Notes: generated by a model from the sequence alone, not told the origin. Shown: positions 1 to 7,028, counted from the stretch's first letter. The stretch: 7,454 nucleotides of DNA from Nitrososphaerota archaeon (GCA_027886925.1 JAPCJN010000026.1:1-7454); one strand, 5' to 3'. Numbers and translations are program-made.

Positions 1-380
1 TCCGACCTTGTACCCGAAGAGGGAGTCGTCCATTTGCACGGTCCCTGATATCGCCTTGGCATACGGGTCGATCAGCGCCTTGTGTCGATTGAACCGGTGT
101 CCCTTCTGCGGTTCGTAGGGCCCGTCTACTGAATACGCATACAGCTGACCTGGGAGCAGGTCTGGCAGGTAGGAGTGCCATATGTAGCCCGTCTTCCCCT
201 TTAGCGGGATAGCCTCCTTCGGCTCCGTCGCTCCGGCACCCTCATACAGGAGGAGCCTGACCTCGGTCGCATTCTCGGAGAATATGGAGAAATTGGTCCC
301 TTTGCTATCCCAAGTCGCGCCGAGAGGGTAGGGCGTCCCCGGCCAGACTCTCAGGACGTTTCACCTGTTGGCCCCGCCAT
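1..380 (-). CDS. glgX: Glycogen debranching enzyme (GlgX/TreX type), N-terminal part, frameshifted near start, truncated by window edge
   Basis: GlgX/TreX enzymes hydrolyse alpha-1,6 branches of glycogen or limit dextrins. About 120 residues are visible and match the N-terminal CBM48 / early GH13 region of this family: RVWPGTPYPLGATWD at the front, then GTNFSIFSENATEVRLLLY, WHSYLPDLLPGQLYAYSVDG, and GHRFNRHKALIDPYAKAISG. The catalytic barrel lies beyond the left edge. The frame holding these motifs is closed by TGA at 363-361 and has no ATG or GTG start. An ATG at 380-378 with a strong ribosome site (AGGAGG, 396-391) is in another frame, encodes MAGPTGETS and stops at 353. One missing base between about 351 and 363 would join ATG to the GlgX frame. 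The gene follows TreS-Mak by 77 bases, so it is probably in the same operon. Family assignment is firm; whether the frameshift is real is unknown. Confidence 0.85.
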
Positions 381-390
381 TCTATGGGCA

Positions 391-396
391 CCTCCT
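391..396 (-). promoter_or_regulatory. Shine-Dalgarno site for the GlgX start
   Basis: AGGAGG on the minus strand ends 10 bases before the ATG at 380-378. It is the clearest ribosome site in the window. It supports this ATG as the real start even though the downstream frame breaks after nine codons. Confidence 0.55.
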
Positions 397-457
397 AGGC
401 CTTACATAAGACGATGGGGTATGGCTGCGCGGTCCTTCGGAGAGGAAGGGCAACGTC

Positions 458-3400
458 TTACTCCTCTCTCGCCGTGGGTTCGCCGATTGGGGGTGCTCCA
501 CCAGGGGCCTCGGAGAGGAGGAAGCTTGCGATTCCGTGCAGCGGGAGCATCACCCAGTTCGGACGGTTGTTCATCTCATAGCTGAGCTCGTAAAGGGCCT
601 TTTCGAGCAGGTAGGAGTCGAAGAGGATTTCTAAGGCTTCGTGGTCTTTTGGATAAATCGACGTTTCAGAGAGAGGTGACAGGTAGGACTTCATGAAAGC
701 GGCAGACACGCACTTGTACCAAGCTTCTGCCCAGCCTTCAAGGTTCGCGAGCCCGCGCGTCAATGCAGTGGACCCCTCTCTGAGGAGATTGAAGTACGCG
801 GCGTAGTGGAACGACCTTATCATGTTCGTGACGTCCTTCATCGGCGACCTCTTGATTCTCCTATCCGTTATGGACCTGGCCGGCTCCCCCTCGAAGTCGA
901 TTATCCTAAAGTCCTTACCCGTATGAAGGACCTGGCTCAGGTGGTAGTCTCCGTGGATGCGCGTGCGGAGGGCGTCGATCCGGGTGTGACGGAGCTTGTT
1001 GAAAGTCTCCAGGACGCTGCCCTGATGCGAGAGGATGTTGTCCAGTGTCGTCTTGCTCCTCGCGTCGGCGGGGGGGTGCGCGGCGACGAGGCGCAACACT
1101 CGGTTGGCATAGCTGATCATCGACTGGGAGAGGGCGACCTGATAGAGCTGGGTGAACGGCTCTGGCCTGAAGGCCGAGTCTTCGGTGTCCCTCGCGAGGA
1201 CGAGGTGGAGCTCGGCCGTCCTCTTGCCCAGCAGGCCCACCTTCTCCAGAAAGGTGATGCCGACCAGCTCGTTCAACGTTTCTGAGGTCCCCGCCCACAG
1301 CGCCTCGTGCGTCGCGTACGCCGTCATCCCGCCGCCGCGTGCGACCTCGGGGACCTCTTCGCCCTTGTAGGACGCGGCCCTTTCAAGGAAGTTCGCGAAC
1401 TCGATGGTGAAGAGCGACCAGGCGTCCCCCTCGTTCCTTATCAGCTCTTGCAGCATGCCTATCGTCGCGGGCTCGGAACCAGGCTGCCGATACTGCAAGT
1501 CCCCGAAGAGTGCCGGAGCCGCCGGGAAGGATTGCTTTGTCAAAAAGTCCCCCATCTCCACCTCCGGGTTGACACCCTCCTCGACTCGCCTGAACAGCTT
1601 CAGGATGAACTTGTCTCCAAACACGACAGACGAATTGCTCTGCTCAGCGCCGAGCAGTTGGGAAGGGAGCCCGTCGGGGGCGGCCAATGCTTGCCTTGGG
1701 CTTCCCGTGATCTCTCCGATCGTCCCCTTCGCGGTCCGTCTCTTTGCTATCATGTGGAGGAGCTGCTCGCGAAACCGGGGGTCTTGCGTCGCGTCGAAGA
1801 TGACGCCGGGGGATTCCTTCTCCAGCGTGACTCTGGCGAGCACCGAGTCCTTGCTCTTTGCCAGCACCTCTGTGCTCTTCTCCGCCGATGCGTAGGCTAC
1901 TGGGAGGAGATATGCCTCCGGGAGGCCCTCGGCGTAGTACACGTCGACGACGACCGCGGTGAAAGGAAGCGGCGACCCGCTGGCCGGCTCGAACGGGATG
2001 ACGTCCCTGATTCTCGTTCTCTCGATGACCCTGGCCTTTCCCCCGAACCACCTCGCGCGCCTGAGAAAATCTGGGAGTATCTCGCCCTCTAGTTTCTCCT
2101 TCCACTTCCCTCGGAAGACGTCGTTGGCCTTCTTGAGCGTGCCGAACTCGCTGGTGACCCTCTCCTGCGACCTCGTCGAGGGGTCCTCTCGTTTGGTCAG
2201 GGAGAAGACGAAGTACCCGTAGGGGGGGAAGGTCAACCTGTAGCTGGACTTTCCGATGTCAGGGAAGACTATCCCTCCGAAGACGTCGCGCGGGACGTAT
2301 CCCTCGTACTTCGAGAGGTCTACGTCCGCGGCCTGAGAGTACTTCGAGAGGCTCGCCGCGACCAGGAGGACCTCGCCCTCGTAATTTCTGGTGAAGGTGA
2401 TGATCTTCCAGTTGTCCGGGAAGAGGAACTCGATCTTCCCCCTTCCGAGGGCCTTGTAGTGCTTCCTGATCGATATGAGCCGCCTCATCCAGAGGAGAAG
2501 GGAGGCAGGATCGTTCTCTTGGTTCTCTACGTTTATCGCAGTGTAGTGATACCTGGGCTCGATGATGACCGGCAGGTAGAGCTTCTGGGGGTTCGTCTTA
2601 GAGAAGCCGGCGTTGGTGTCTGCGCTCCACTGCATGGGGGTCCTCACCCCGTTCCTGTCCCCGAGGTAGTAGTTGTCGCCCATCCCAATCTCGTCCCCGT
2701 AGTAGATGACCGGGGTTCCCGGCAGAGTGAAGAGCAGCACGTTGATCAGCTCTATCTTCTTCCTGTCGTTGTCCAGGAGGGGAGCCAATCGCCTGCGTAT
2801 GCCGAGGTTCAGCCTCGCCTGCTTGTCTTGCCCGTAGACCCGGTACATGTAGTCCCTCTCCTCGTCTGTCACCATCTCCAGGGTGAGCTCGTCATGGTTC
2901 CTCAGGAAGGTGGCCCACTGGCAGTTCTGGGGGATCGACGGCGTCTGTTCGAGGATGTCGACGACAGGGAAGCGGTCTTCCATCTGTATCGCCATGAACA
3001 TGCGCGGCATCAACGGGAAATGGAAGGCCATCTGACACTCGTCGCCGTTCCCGAAATAATTGACGGCATCGGTCGGCCACTGGTTCGCTTCCGCGAGGAG
3101 CATCCTGTTCTCGAAGCTGCCGTCGATGTAGGACCTCAACCTCTTGAGGAAGCTGTGCGTCTCTGGGAGGTTCTCGCAGTTGGTCCCGTCCCTCTCGAAC
3201 AGGTAGGGGACGGCGTCCAGCCGGAGGCCGTCCACTCCCATCCTGAGCCAGAACGCGACCGTCTCGAGCATCAGCTTCTGCGTCCGCGGGTTGTCGAAGT
3301 TGAGGTCTGGCTGGTGGGAGTAGAAGCGGTGCCAGTAGTAGGCGCCAGCCTCGGGGTCCCATGCCCAGTTCGAGGACTCGAAGTCCTTGAATATGATCCG

Positions 3401-3862
3401 CGCCTCCTTGTACTTTTCCGGAGACACGCTCCAGACGTAGAGGTTCCGTGCCTCTGAGCCGGGCTCTGCCCTCCTCGACTCCTGGAACCACGGGTGCTGG
3501 TCGGAGGTGTGGTTGAGCACGAGCTCGGTTATGACCCTGAGGCCGCGCTTGTGGGCCTCTCGAAGGAAGTCTCGGAAGTCTTTCAACGTGCCATATGAGG
3601 GATGCACTTGCATGTAGTCCGCGATGTCATATCCGTCGTCCCTGAGGGGCGAGGGGTAGAACGGCAGCACCCAGATCGCGGTCGCGCCCAGCTCCTTGAT
3701 GTAGTCCAGCTTCGACATGAGGCCCCGAAAGTCGCCTATCCCGTCGCCGGTGCTGTCGCAGAATGCCTTGACGTGCACCTCGTAGACGATGGCGTCCTTA
3801 TACCAAAGCGGGTCGTTCGCAGGTTGAGACTCGACGAGGGTCAAGCGACGATTGCCCTCCAT
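458..3862 (-). CDS. treS: Trehalose synthase / maltokinase fusion protein (TreS-Mak)
   Basis: A bifunctional enzyme: TreS interconverts maltose and trehalose, and maltokinase makes maltose-1-phosphate from maltose and ATP. Numbering is from the TTG at 3868 (1136 residues, usual fusion length). Residues about 20-560 are a GH13 barrel opening with PLWYKDAIVYEVHVKAF. The nucleophile is Asp218 in GLRLDAV, the acid/base Glu260 in LLAEAN, and the third carboxylate Asp326 in RNHDE. Residues about 590-1120 are the kinase: RWFGGKAR cap motif (about 606-613), ATP-site Lys757 in ILKLFRRVEEGVNPEVE, catalytic Asp974 in HGDYHLSQ, metal ligands Asp991/Glu993 in IDFEGEP. All catalytic residues are present and no stop interrupts it. 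I prefer ATG at 3862 (third codon) to TTG at 3868; neither has a proper ribosome site. It follows the membrane-protein gene by about 75 bases and precedes GlgX, so operon transcription is likely. Such fusions are best known from bacteria, so acquisition by transfer is plausible. Confidence 0.95.
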   Translation of the reverse strand: MEGNRRLTLVESQPANDPLWYKDAIVYEVHVKAFCDSTGDGIGDFRGLMSKLDYIKELGATAIWVLPFYPSPLRDDGYDIADYMQVHPSYGTLKDFRDFLREAHKRGLRVITELVLNHTSDQHPWFQESRRAEPGSEARNLYVWSVSPEKYKEARIIFKDFESSNWAWDPEAGAYYWHRFYSHQPDLNFDNPRTQKLMLETVAFWLRMGVDGLRLDAVPYLFERDGTNCENLPETHSFLKRLRSYIDGSFENRMLLAEANQWPTDAVNYFGNGDECQMAFHFPLMPRMFMAIQMEDRFPVVDILEQTPSIPQNCQWATFLRNHDELTLEMVTDEERDYMYRVYGQDKQARLNLGIRRRLAPLLDNDRKKIELINVLLFTLPGTPVIYYGDEIGMGDNYYLGDRNGVRTPMQWSADTNAGFSKTNPQKLYLPVIIEPRYHYTAINVENQENDPASLLLWMRRLISIRKHYKALGRGKIEFLFPDNWKIITFTRNYEGEVLLVAASLSKYSQAADVDLSKYEGYVPRDVFGGIVFPDIGKSSYRLTFPPYGYFVFSLTKREDPSTRSQERVTSEFGTLKKANDVFRGKWKEKLEGEILPDFLRRARWFGGKARVIERTRIRDVIPFEPASGSPLPFTAVVVDVYYAEGLPEAYLLPVAYASAEKSTEVLAKSKDSVLARVTLEKESPGVIFDATQDPRFREQLLHMIAKRRTAKGTIGEITGSPRQALAAPDGLPSQLLGAEQSNSSVVFGDKFILKLFRRVEEGVNPEVEMGDFLTKQSFPAAPALFGDLQYRQPGSEPATIGMLQELIRNEGDAWSLFTIEFANFLERAASYKGEEVPEVARGGGMTAYATHEALWAGTSETLNELVGITFLEKVGLLGKRTAELHLVLARDTEDSAFRPEPFTQLYQVALSQSMISYANRVLRLVAAHPPADARSKTTLDNILSHQGSVLETFNKLRHTRIDALRTRIHGDYHLSQVLHTGKDFRIIDFEGEPARSITDRRIKRSPMKDVTNMIRSFHYAAYFNLLREGSTALTRGLANLEGWAEAWYKCVSAAFMKSYLSPLSETSIYPKDHEALEILFDSYLLEKALYELSYEMNNRPNWVMLPLHGIASFLLSEAPGGAPPIGEPTAREE

Positions 3863-3896
3863 CTCCAATCTTTGGTAGGCGCCTTGCGACCTCGAC

Positions 3897-3923
3897 TACC
3901 GCCTCGTTGACGTCTAGGCGGTA
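3897..3923. repeat. Perfect 8-bp inverted repeat between membrane-protein gene and treS
   Basis: TACCGCCT (3897-3904) and AGGCGGTA (3916-3923) are exact reverse complements around an 11-base loop. A second short dyad, GTCGTCCACGAC (3928-3939), touches the membrane-protein stop codon. There is no T-run after either in the minus direction, so they do not look like a standard terminator. They could be an operator, an mRNA processing or stability structure, or chance. Confidence 0.45.
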
Positions 3924-3938
3924 AGGCGTCGTCCACGA

Positions 3939-4598
3939 CTACGCCCATGCTTGGAGCCAATTCTTTACTCTATCCTTGAGAATCCAGCCTACCACCAGTC
4001 CCGCTGCGACGCCGACCGCTATCGCGACAGACCAGGCGAAAGCCTGGGCGATGATGTTCAGGATGGTCACGTCTACTCCGAGGCGGCCCAGCACGATGGT
4101 GATCGTGACAAAATAGAGGATCACCTTTACTCCGTCGCCGATCAAGGACAGATAGAGTACGTCGCGCACTTCTGCCGATGCGCTCTTCTTGATTAGCTCG
4201 CCCACCCAATCGGAGACTATCACCCCCACGATGAAGATTACCAGCGAACCCACCAGGGTCGGGAGGTAGGCCAGGAAGGATGTCACTGAAGCCGTCACGA
4301 ATGCGATGCTCAGGGTCTCGAGCGCGAAGAGGAACCCGGTGACGTAGATCACCCATCGCGTCAGACCGTCTCCCAGCGAATACGCGCTGAATCCAGACTT
4401 TTGGAGGGAACGGCCTACGACCGTCTGGCGCATGACGGCGTCACCGCCCGTCCCCGACACGAGCCTGCCGATTAGGATCCCCGCGAGCCTCCCGGCTGCC
4501 CACGCGATGCCGACTACGATGACGAATACCAGGATCCTATATCCAGACAGCTCGAAATCCGGGACCAGCTGCGTCGTCGGGAGCACTTGGAGGATCAA
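3939..4598 (-). CDS. Small multi-helix membrane protein, conserved TM helix / mechanosensitive-channel-like
   Basis: A 219-residue integral membrane protein. Five hydrophobic segments are visible at about 20-45, 82-104, 107-130, 151-172 and 185-206. The segment YLPTLVGSLVIFIVGVIVSD followed by WVGELI resembles the repeated 'conserved TM helix' unit found in MscS-related and CmpX-like proteins. The soluble beta domain that follows the pore helix in true MscS channels is absent, since the protein ends in a short charged tail (KDRVKNWLQAWA). Channel activity is therefore an inference. The start is TTG (4598-4596) with no ribosome site. The TGA of a preceding 11-codon ORF (4630-4595) overlaps it as TTGA, which suggests translational coupling or a longer N-terminus through a frameshift. 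It lies between the nucleotidyltransferase and treS, and trehalose is a compatible solute, so a role in osmotic stress is possible. An uncharacterised membrane protein is the cautious alternative. Confidence 0.85.
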   Translation of the reverse strand: MILQVLPTTQLVPDFELSGYRILVFVIVVGIAWAAGRLAGILIGRLVSGTGGDAVMRQTVVGRSLQKSGFSAYSLGDGLTRWVIYVTGFLFALETLSIAFVTASVTSFLAYLPTLVGSLVIFIVGVIVSDWVGELIKKSASAEVRDVLYLSLIGDGVKVILYFVTITIVLGRLGVDVTILNIIAQAFAWSVAIAVGVAAGLVVGWILKDRVKNWLQAWA

Positions 4599-4630
4599 GC
4601 GACGACAGTGCAGGTGAGGGTGTTTGGCAT
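4595..4630 (-). other. Possible 11-residue leader ORF overlapping the membrane-protein start
   Basis: ATG at 4630-4628 opens an 11-codon frame (MPNTLTCTVVA) that stops at TGA 4597-4595, sharing the bases TTGA with the TTG start of the next gene. It could be a leader peptide coupled to the membrane protein, or the true N-terminus separated by one frameshift. GGTAAAG just before it is at best a weak ribosome site. Confidence 0.25.
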
Positions 4631-4670
4631 CTTTACCAGCTGTGAATTCAGCTTCCCTGGGCGAGCACCG

Positions 4671-5498
4671 CTATAAACGGCTATCCCCTGCTGAGAGGAC
4701 GGGCACTCCATACGGCGCTCGTTTCTGAGAATGAATCTGGGCCAGTGTCTTTTGAGCCTCTTCCAGGTCCTTTCGCGTGTTGATGGGGAGCCAGCTCTCG
4801 CTCGGGATGAAGAGGGCGTAGAGTTTGCGTGAGCGGGAGAGCTGGGGAATCAGAGTGTGCTCCAGTTCGACCGGCCCATTATGACTTCTATCGGGGACCA
4901 ACCCGTAGACCACAGGCTCGAAGACGTAGTTACCCACCGAAGCAGGGTAGTAGACGATGGGCTTTTCTACGAATTGCGTCACTAGTCCTGACTCCTCGAC
5001 GTCGGCGGTCCCGTAAGGCCACCTCAGACCCTTTGCAAGGACCAGGCTCCCGTGGGTGCCCAGGGTTTTTGTAGCCCAGAGGTGCTCGGAGAGAATCTGT
5101 CGTGGGAGCTTTTCGTCTGTGAATAGGTCGTCAGGATAGACGATCATGGACCTTTGCGACAAGTCCACCGCCCCGCTACCAAGTGCATGCCTGAACGACG
5201 TAGCCCTCCCCATGCCCGTCTCCGGGTCTATTGAGTAGGTGGCGGTTATGTCGCCCCTCTCGCGTTTTTGCATGTGCTGGAGTATCTCTCTATGTCCGTA
5301 GCCGAGGACGAAAACGAATTTCGTGAAACCCACATTGCTGTAGAACTCGATGCACCTGTCCAACAGGGTTTGACCGTCCAACTCCAGGAGGGCCTTCGGG
5401 TAGTTTATTCCCATCCTCTTGCCCATGCCACCAGCGAAGACCATGACCTGGGTCCTTTCTATTTCCCCTTGTAGGCCTGGAAAATCTTCGGTAATCAT
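4671..5498 (-). CDS. Sugar-phosphate nucleotidyltransferase (NTP_transferase family)
   Basis: The family joins a sugar-1-phosphate to an NTP, giving an NDP-sugar and pyrophosphate in the cytosol. Length is 275 residues. The N-terminal signature VFAGGMGKRMG (about 20-30) is the nucleotide-binding loop, followed by YPKALLELDG with Lys35. YPDDLF (121-126) has the position and form of the metal/substrate acidic motif, and VEKP (177-180) is the sugar-phosphate Lys segment. INTRKDLEEA near the end matches the usual closing motif of RmlA/GlgC/GalU-like enzymes. There is no left-handed beta-helix domain, so it is a short form. The donor nucleotide and sugar cannot be read from sequence. Beside a GT4 and glycogen enzymes, a glucose-1-phosphate enzyme supplying the glycosyltransferase is likely; mannose-1-phosphate is an alternative. 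The ATG at 5498 has no ribosome site, but a TATA-like box lies 28 bases upstream, fitting a leaderless transcript. Confidence 0.88.
   Translation of the reverse strand: MITEDFPGLQGEIERTQVMVFAGGMGKRMGINYPKALLELDGQTLLDRCIEFYSNVGFTKFVFVLGYGHREILQHMQKRERGDITATYSIDPETGMGRATSFRHALGSGAVDLSQRSMIVYPDDLFTDEKLPRQILSEHLWATKTLGTHGSLVLAKGLRWPYGTADVEESGLVTQFVEKPIVYYPASVGNYVFEPVVYGLVPDRSHNGPVELEHTLIPQLSRSRKLYALFIPSESWLPINTRKDLEEAQKTLAQIHSQKRAPYGVPVLSAGDSRL
4672..4677 (-). promoter_or_regulatory. Possible TATA box for the membrane-protein / treS operon
   Basis: TTTATA on the minus strand overlaps the nucleotidyltransferase stop codon. A transcription start about 25 bases on (near 4648) would lie shortly before the leader ORF at 4630 and the TTG at 4598. 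No clear BRE is visible, so this is tentative. Read-through from the upstream promoter is equally possible. Confidence 0.3.
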
Positions 5499-5522
5499 CG
5501 CATGAGGAATCGTTTCCAGCAG

Positions 5523-5529
5523 ATAAAAA
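5523..5529 (-). promoter_or_regulatory. TATA box of a leaderless promoter for the nucleotidyltransferase
   Basis: TTTTTAT on the minus strand is centred 28 bases before the A of ATG at 5498. That is the spacing expected when an archaeal transcript starts at or just before the start codon. The absence of a ribosome site before this ATG agrees. The T5 run could also help terminate transcription from the upstream gene. Confidence 0.5.
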
Positions 5530-5538
5530 CACGCTTGA

Positions 5539-5563
5539 TAGACAATTGTAGTACATTGTTCTA
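5539..5563. promoter_or_regulatory. 25-bp imperfect dyad, candidate operator upstream of the nucleotidyltransferase promoter
   Basis: The half sites TAGACAATTGTA (5539-5550) and TACATTGTTCTA (5552-5563) flank a central G at 5551. Nine of twelve positions pair without gaps. Allowing a one-base shift, both halves reduce to TAGA-CAAT-GTA. It contains the perfect palindrome ACAATTGT (5542-5549) and is AT-rich in a GC-rich region. It begins about 10 bases upstream of the TATA-like box, a position suited to a transcription factor. Confidence 0.45.
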
Positions 5564-5637
5564 CGGAGGTTCATGAGCGCCCGGACAAGCACAACCCTTG
5601 GCACAGCTTGGATCGACAAAGCGCCCATGCTAGCGAT

Positions 5638-5885
5638 TCATGAATGTGCTGAAGACGCGACCAGTATTCCTCTCGAAGACAGGTAGACGGGTTTCGCCTC
5701 ATCCTCCGCCAACACACGACGTATCCTCTCCGACTGAGCGCTTCAATCACAGGTTGGAGCTCGGCTTCGTCGGCGCCCAGAGTCCGGGCCAGTCCTTTTT
5801 TCACCCGTATGGCGCCTTCGACGGCCTGGGCTCCGGAAAATGAGCGAGGTCTCAAAAAAAGGAGCTTCGTCGAAACGTCACTCAT
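5638..5885 (-). CDS. Small winged-helix-like protein, frameshifted at a GTGTGT repeat
   Basis: ATG at 5885 overlaps the GT4 stop codon (ATGAGTGA), suggesting translational coupling. The first frame encodes about 57 residues, including AIRVKKGLARTLGADEAELQ and PVIEALSRRGYVV, which read as a helix-turn-helix. In that frame the protein then turns Cys/Arg-rich and unconvincing (CWRRMRRNPSTCL) and runs on to 5571. Dropping two bases in the GTGTGT run (5717-5712), or adding one, continues instead as LAEDEAKPVYLSSRGILVAS and stops at TGA 5640-5638. That reads as a wing hairpin plus final helix, giving about 81 residues. I think this repaired form is the original gene. It would be a small DNA-binding regulator, but I do not recognise a named family. 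A T7 run near its start (5860-5854) is another possible slippage site. Confidence 0.5.
5854..5860 (-). terminator. T7 run shortly after the GT4 stop codon
   Basis: Seven T residues on the minus strand begin 17 bases after the GT4 stop. Archaeal transcription can end at oligo-T stretches. The run lies inside the overlapping small ORF (codons for LLFL), so it may only be coding sequence. Confidence 0.2.
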
Positions 5886-7028
5886 AGCGCACGTCACGTA
5901 CTGCCTGCTCGTACACTTTCGACGTCCTCTCTGAGATGCTCCCCCAGCCATATGCGGTCACCCTCTGCCTTGCCTTTTCTGCGAGCCCTCTCGCCATGCT
6001 CGGGTTCGAGAGGACCTGGATCACCCCATCGGCGATCGACTCCGGGCGGTTGGGGTCCACGTAGAGACCGTCCCCCCCACCCGAGCGACGACGACTGGAA
6101 CTCCTGCGGACATCGCCTCCAATGCGGTGATCCCAAACGGCTCGAACCTGGACGGGACGACGACGACGTCAGAGGATTTCAGCGCAGAGATCATTTGCTC
6201 GTCGGTCACGAAGCCCCAGAAGAGCGTGCGGTCTGCCACTCCCTCGCGTTTTGCCAAAGCCTCCAGCTCCTCGCGCATATGGCCTTCCCCGATGAGCAGC
6301 AGCTTCGAGTTTGGCGCCGAACTCAAGATGCGGGGAAAGGCCCTCAGCAGGTTATCGAAGCCCTTTTGGGGGGTCATCCTTCCCACGCACGTGATCAGCG
6401 GCTCCGCCGGCCCGACGCCGATGTCGCTCCGTGCCGACTCTCGGTCAAACGCTCCGTCAAACTTGGACGCGTCGATGCCGTTCGGTATTACCTCGACTTT
6501 GCCCGGCGGAATTCCGAACAGAGAGGACACGTGTTCTTCCATCCACTTGCTGACCGTGATCACCTTGGCCGCCTCAGACGACCCCCACTTCTCGAGCCCG
6601 TGCACGAAATTCGAATCGGGCGACGTCGATCCACCGGAGCGAGCCGCCTCGGTGCTGTGGAACGTGAGCACGAAGGGGCACCTCAGAAGGTGCTTTGATG
6701 AGATTCCGGAAGGCACGGTCAACCAATCGTGAGCATGGACGACGTCGGGCCTCCCAAAGAGGCTCGCGACCTGTCCCACCTTCTTTTCGAAGAAGAGGTT
6801 GAATGCGAGGACCCAAGTGTTGAAAGAGGGAGTGGCCATGTCGACCGACACTCGATGGGTGTGGAGAGAGCCGACCTGTTCGTAGGGAGGCGAACCGGGG
6901 AAATCGAGAGTGACCACATGGACCTCATGTCCAAGGGCTGCGAGACCTTTTGCGATCCCTTCGACATGTCTCGCTATTCCTCCTATTATCCTCGGAGGAA
7001 ATTCCCAGCTGAGCAACAAGATCCTCAT
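5878..7028 (-). CDS. GT4 family glycosyltransferase (glycogen synthase-like), interrupted by a frameshift at a G7 run
   Basis: A cytosolic GT-B retaining glycosyltransferase transferring sugar from an NDP-sugar; glycogen or sucrose synthase-like by family and context. The N-domain starts MRILLLSWEFPPRIIGGIARHVEGI (18th-20th residues are the usual acceptor loop) and has VVHAHDW (97-103). The C-domain has VSKWMEEH, PNGID (182-186), CVGRMTPQKGFDNLL (214 on) and VPSRFEPFGITALEAMSAG, in which Glu296 and Glu304 form the E-x7-E motif. After VVVARVGG (about 319) the frame changes. The rest, GLYVDPNRPESIADGV to KVYEQAVRDVRYE, is in another frame and ends at 5880-5878. One extra G in the run at 6072-6078 would join them, but about nine residues normally found between GG and GL(Y)V would still be missing, including the conserved Glu of GGxxE. 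Start ATG 7028 has GAGGGT nine bases upstream. ATG 7076 would add 16 unlikely residues. Confidence 0.82.

Noticed and set aside
2459..3457. A 332-codon open frame on the plus strand inside treS, with similar long ones at 1307-2092 and 806-1285
   Set aside because: They lie antisense to TreS-Mak, whose full set of catalytic motifs is in the minus frame. Their translations are Val/Arg/Glu/His-rich without family motifs, as expected from mirrored codon bias in GC-rich coding DNA.
5290..5628. 112-codon minus-strand frame overlapping the nucleotidyltransferase start
   Set aside because: It is a shifted frame of the nucleotidyltransferase coding sequence and promoter, with no motifs of its own.
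5571..5637. The C-terminal extension of the uncorrected small ORF (to 5571)
   Set aside because: Its Cys/Arg/Trp-rich composition is unlike the first half, and the alternative frame gives a coherent wing and stop at 5638.
5573..5686. 37-codon plus-strand ORF preceded by GGAGG
   Set aside because: GGAGG is only three bases from the ATG, the product has no recognisable features, and it is antisense to the 3' end of the winged-helix gene. A small peptide cannot be excluded.
5640..5843. 67-codon plus-strand open frame antisense to the winged-helix gene
   Set aside because: No ribosome site and a Pro/Ser/Gly-rich translation without recognisable structure. The minus-strand reading is more protein-like.
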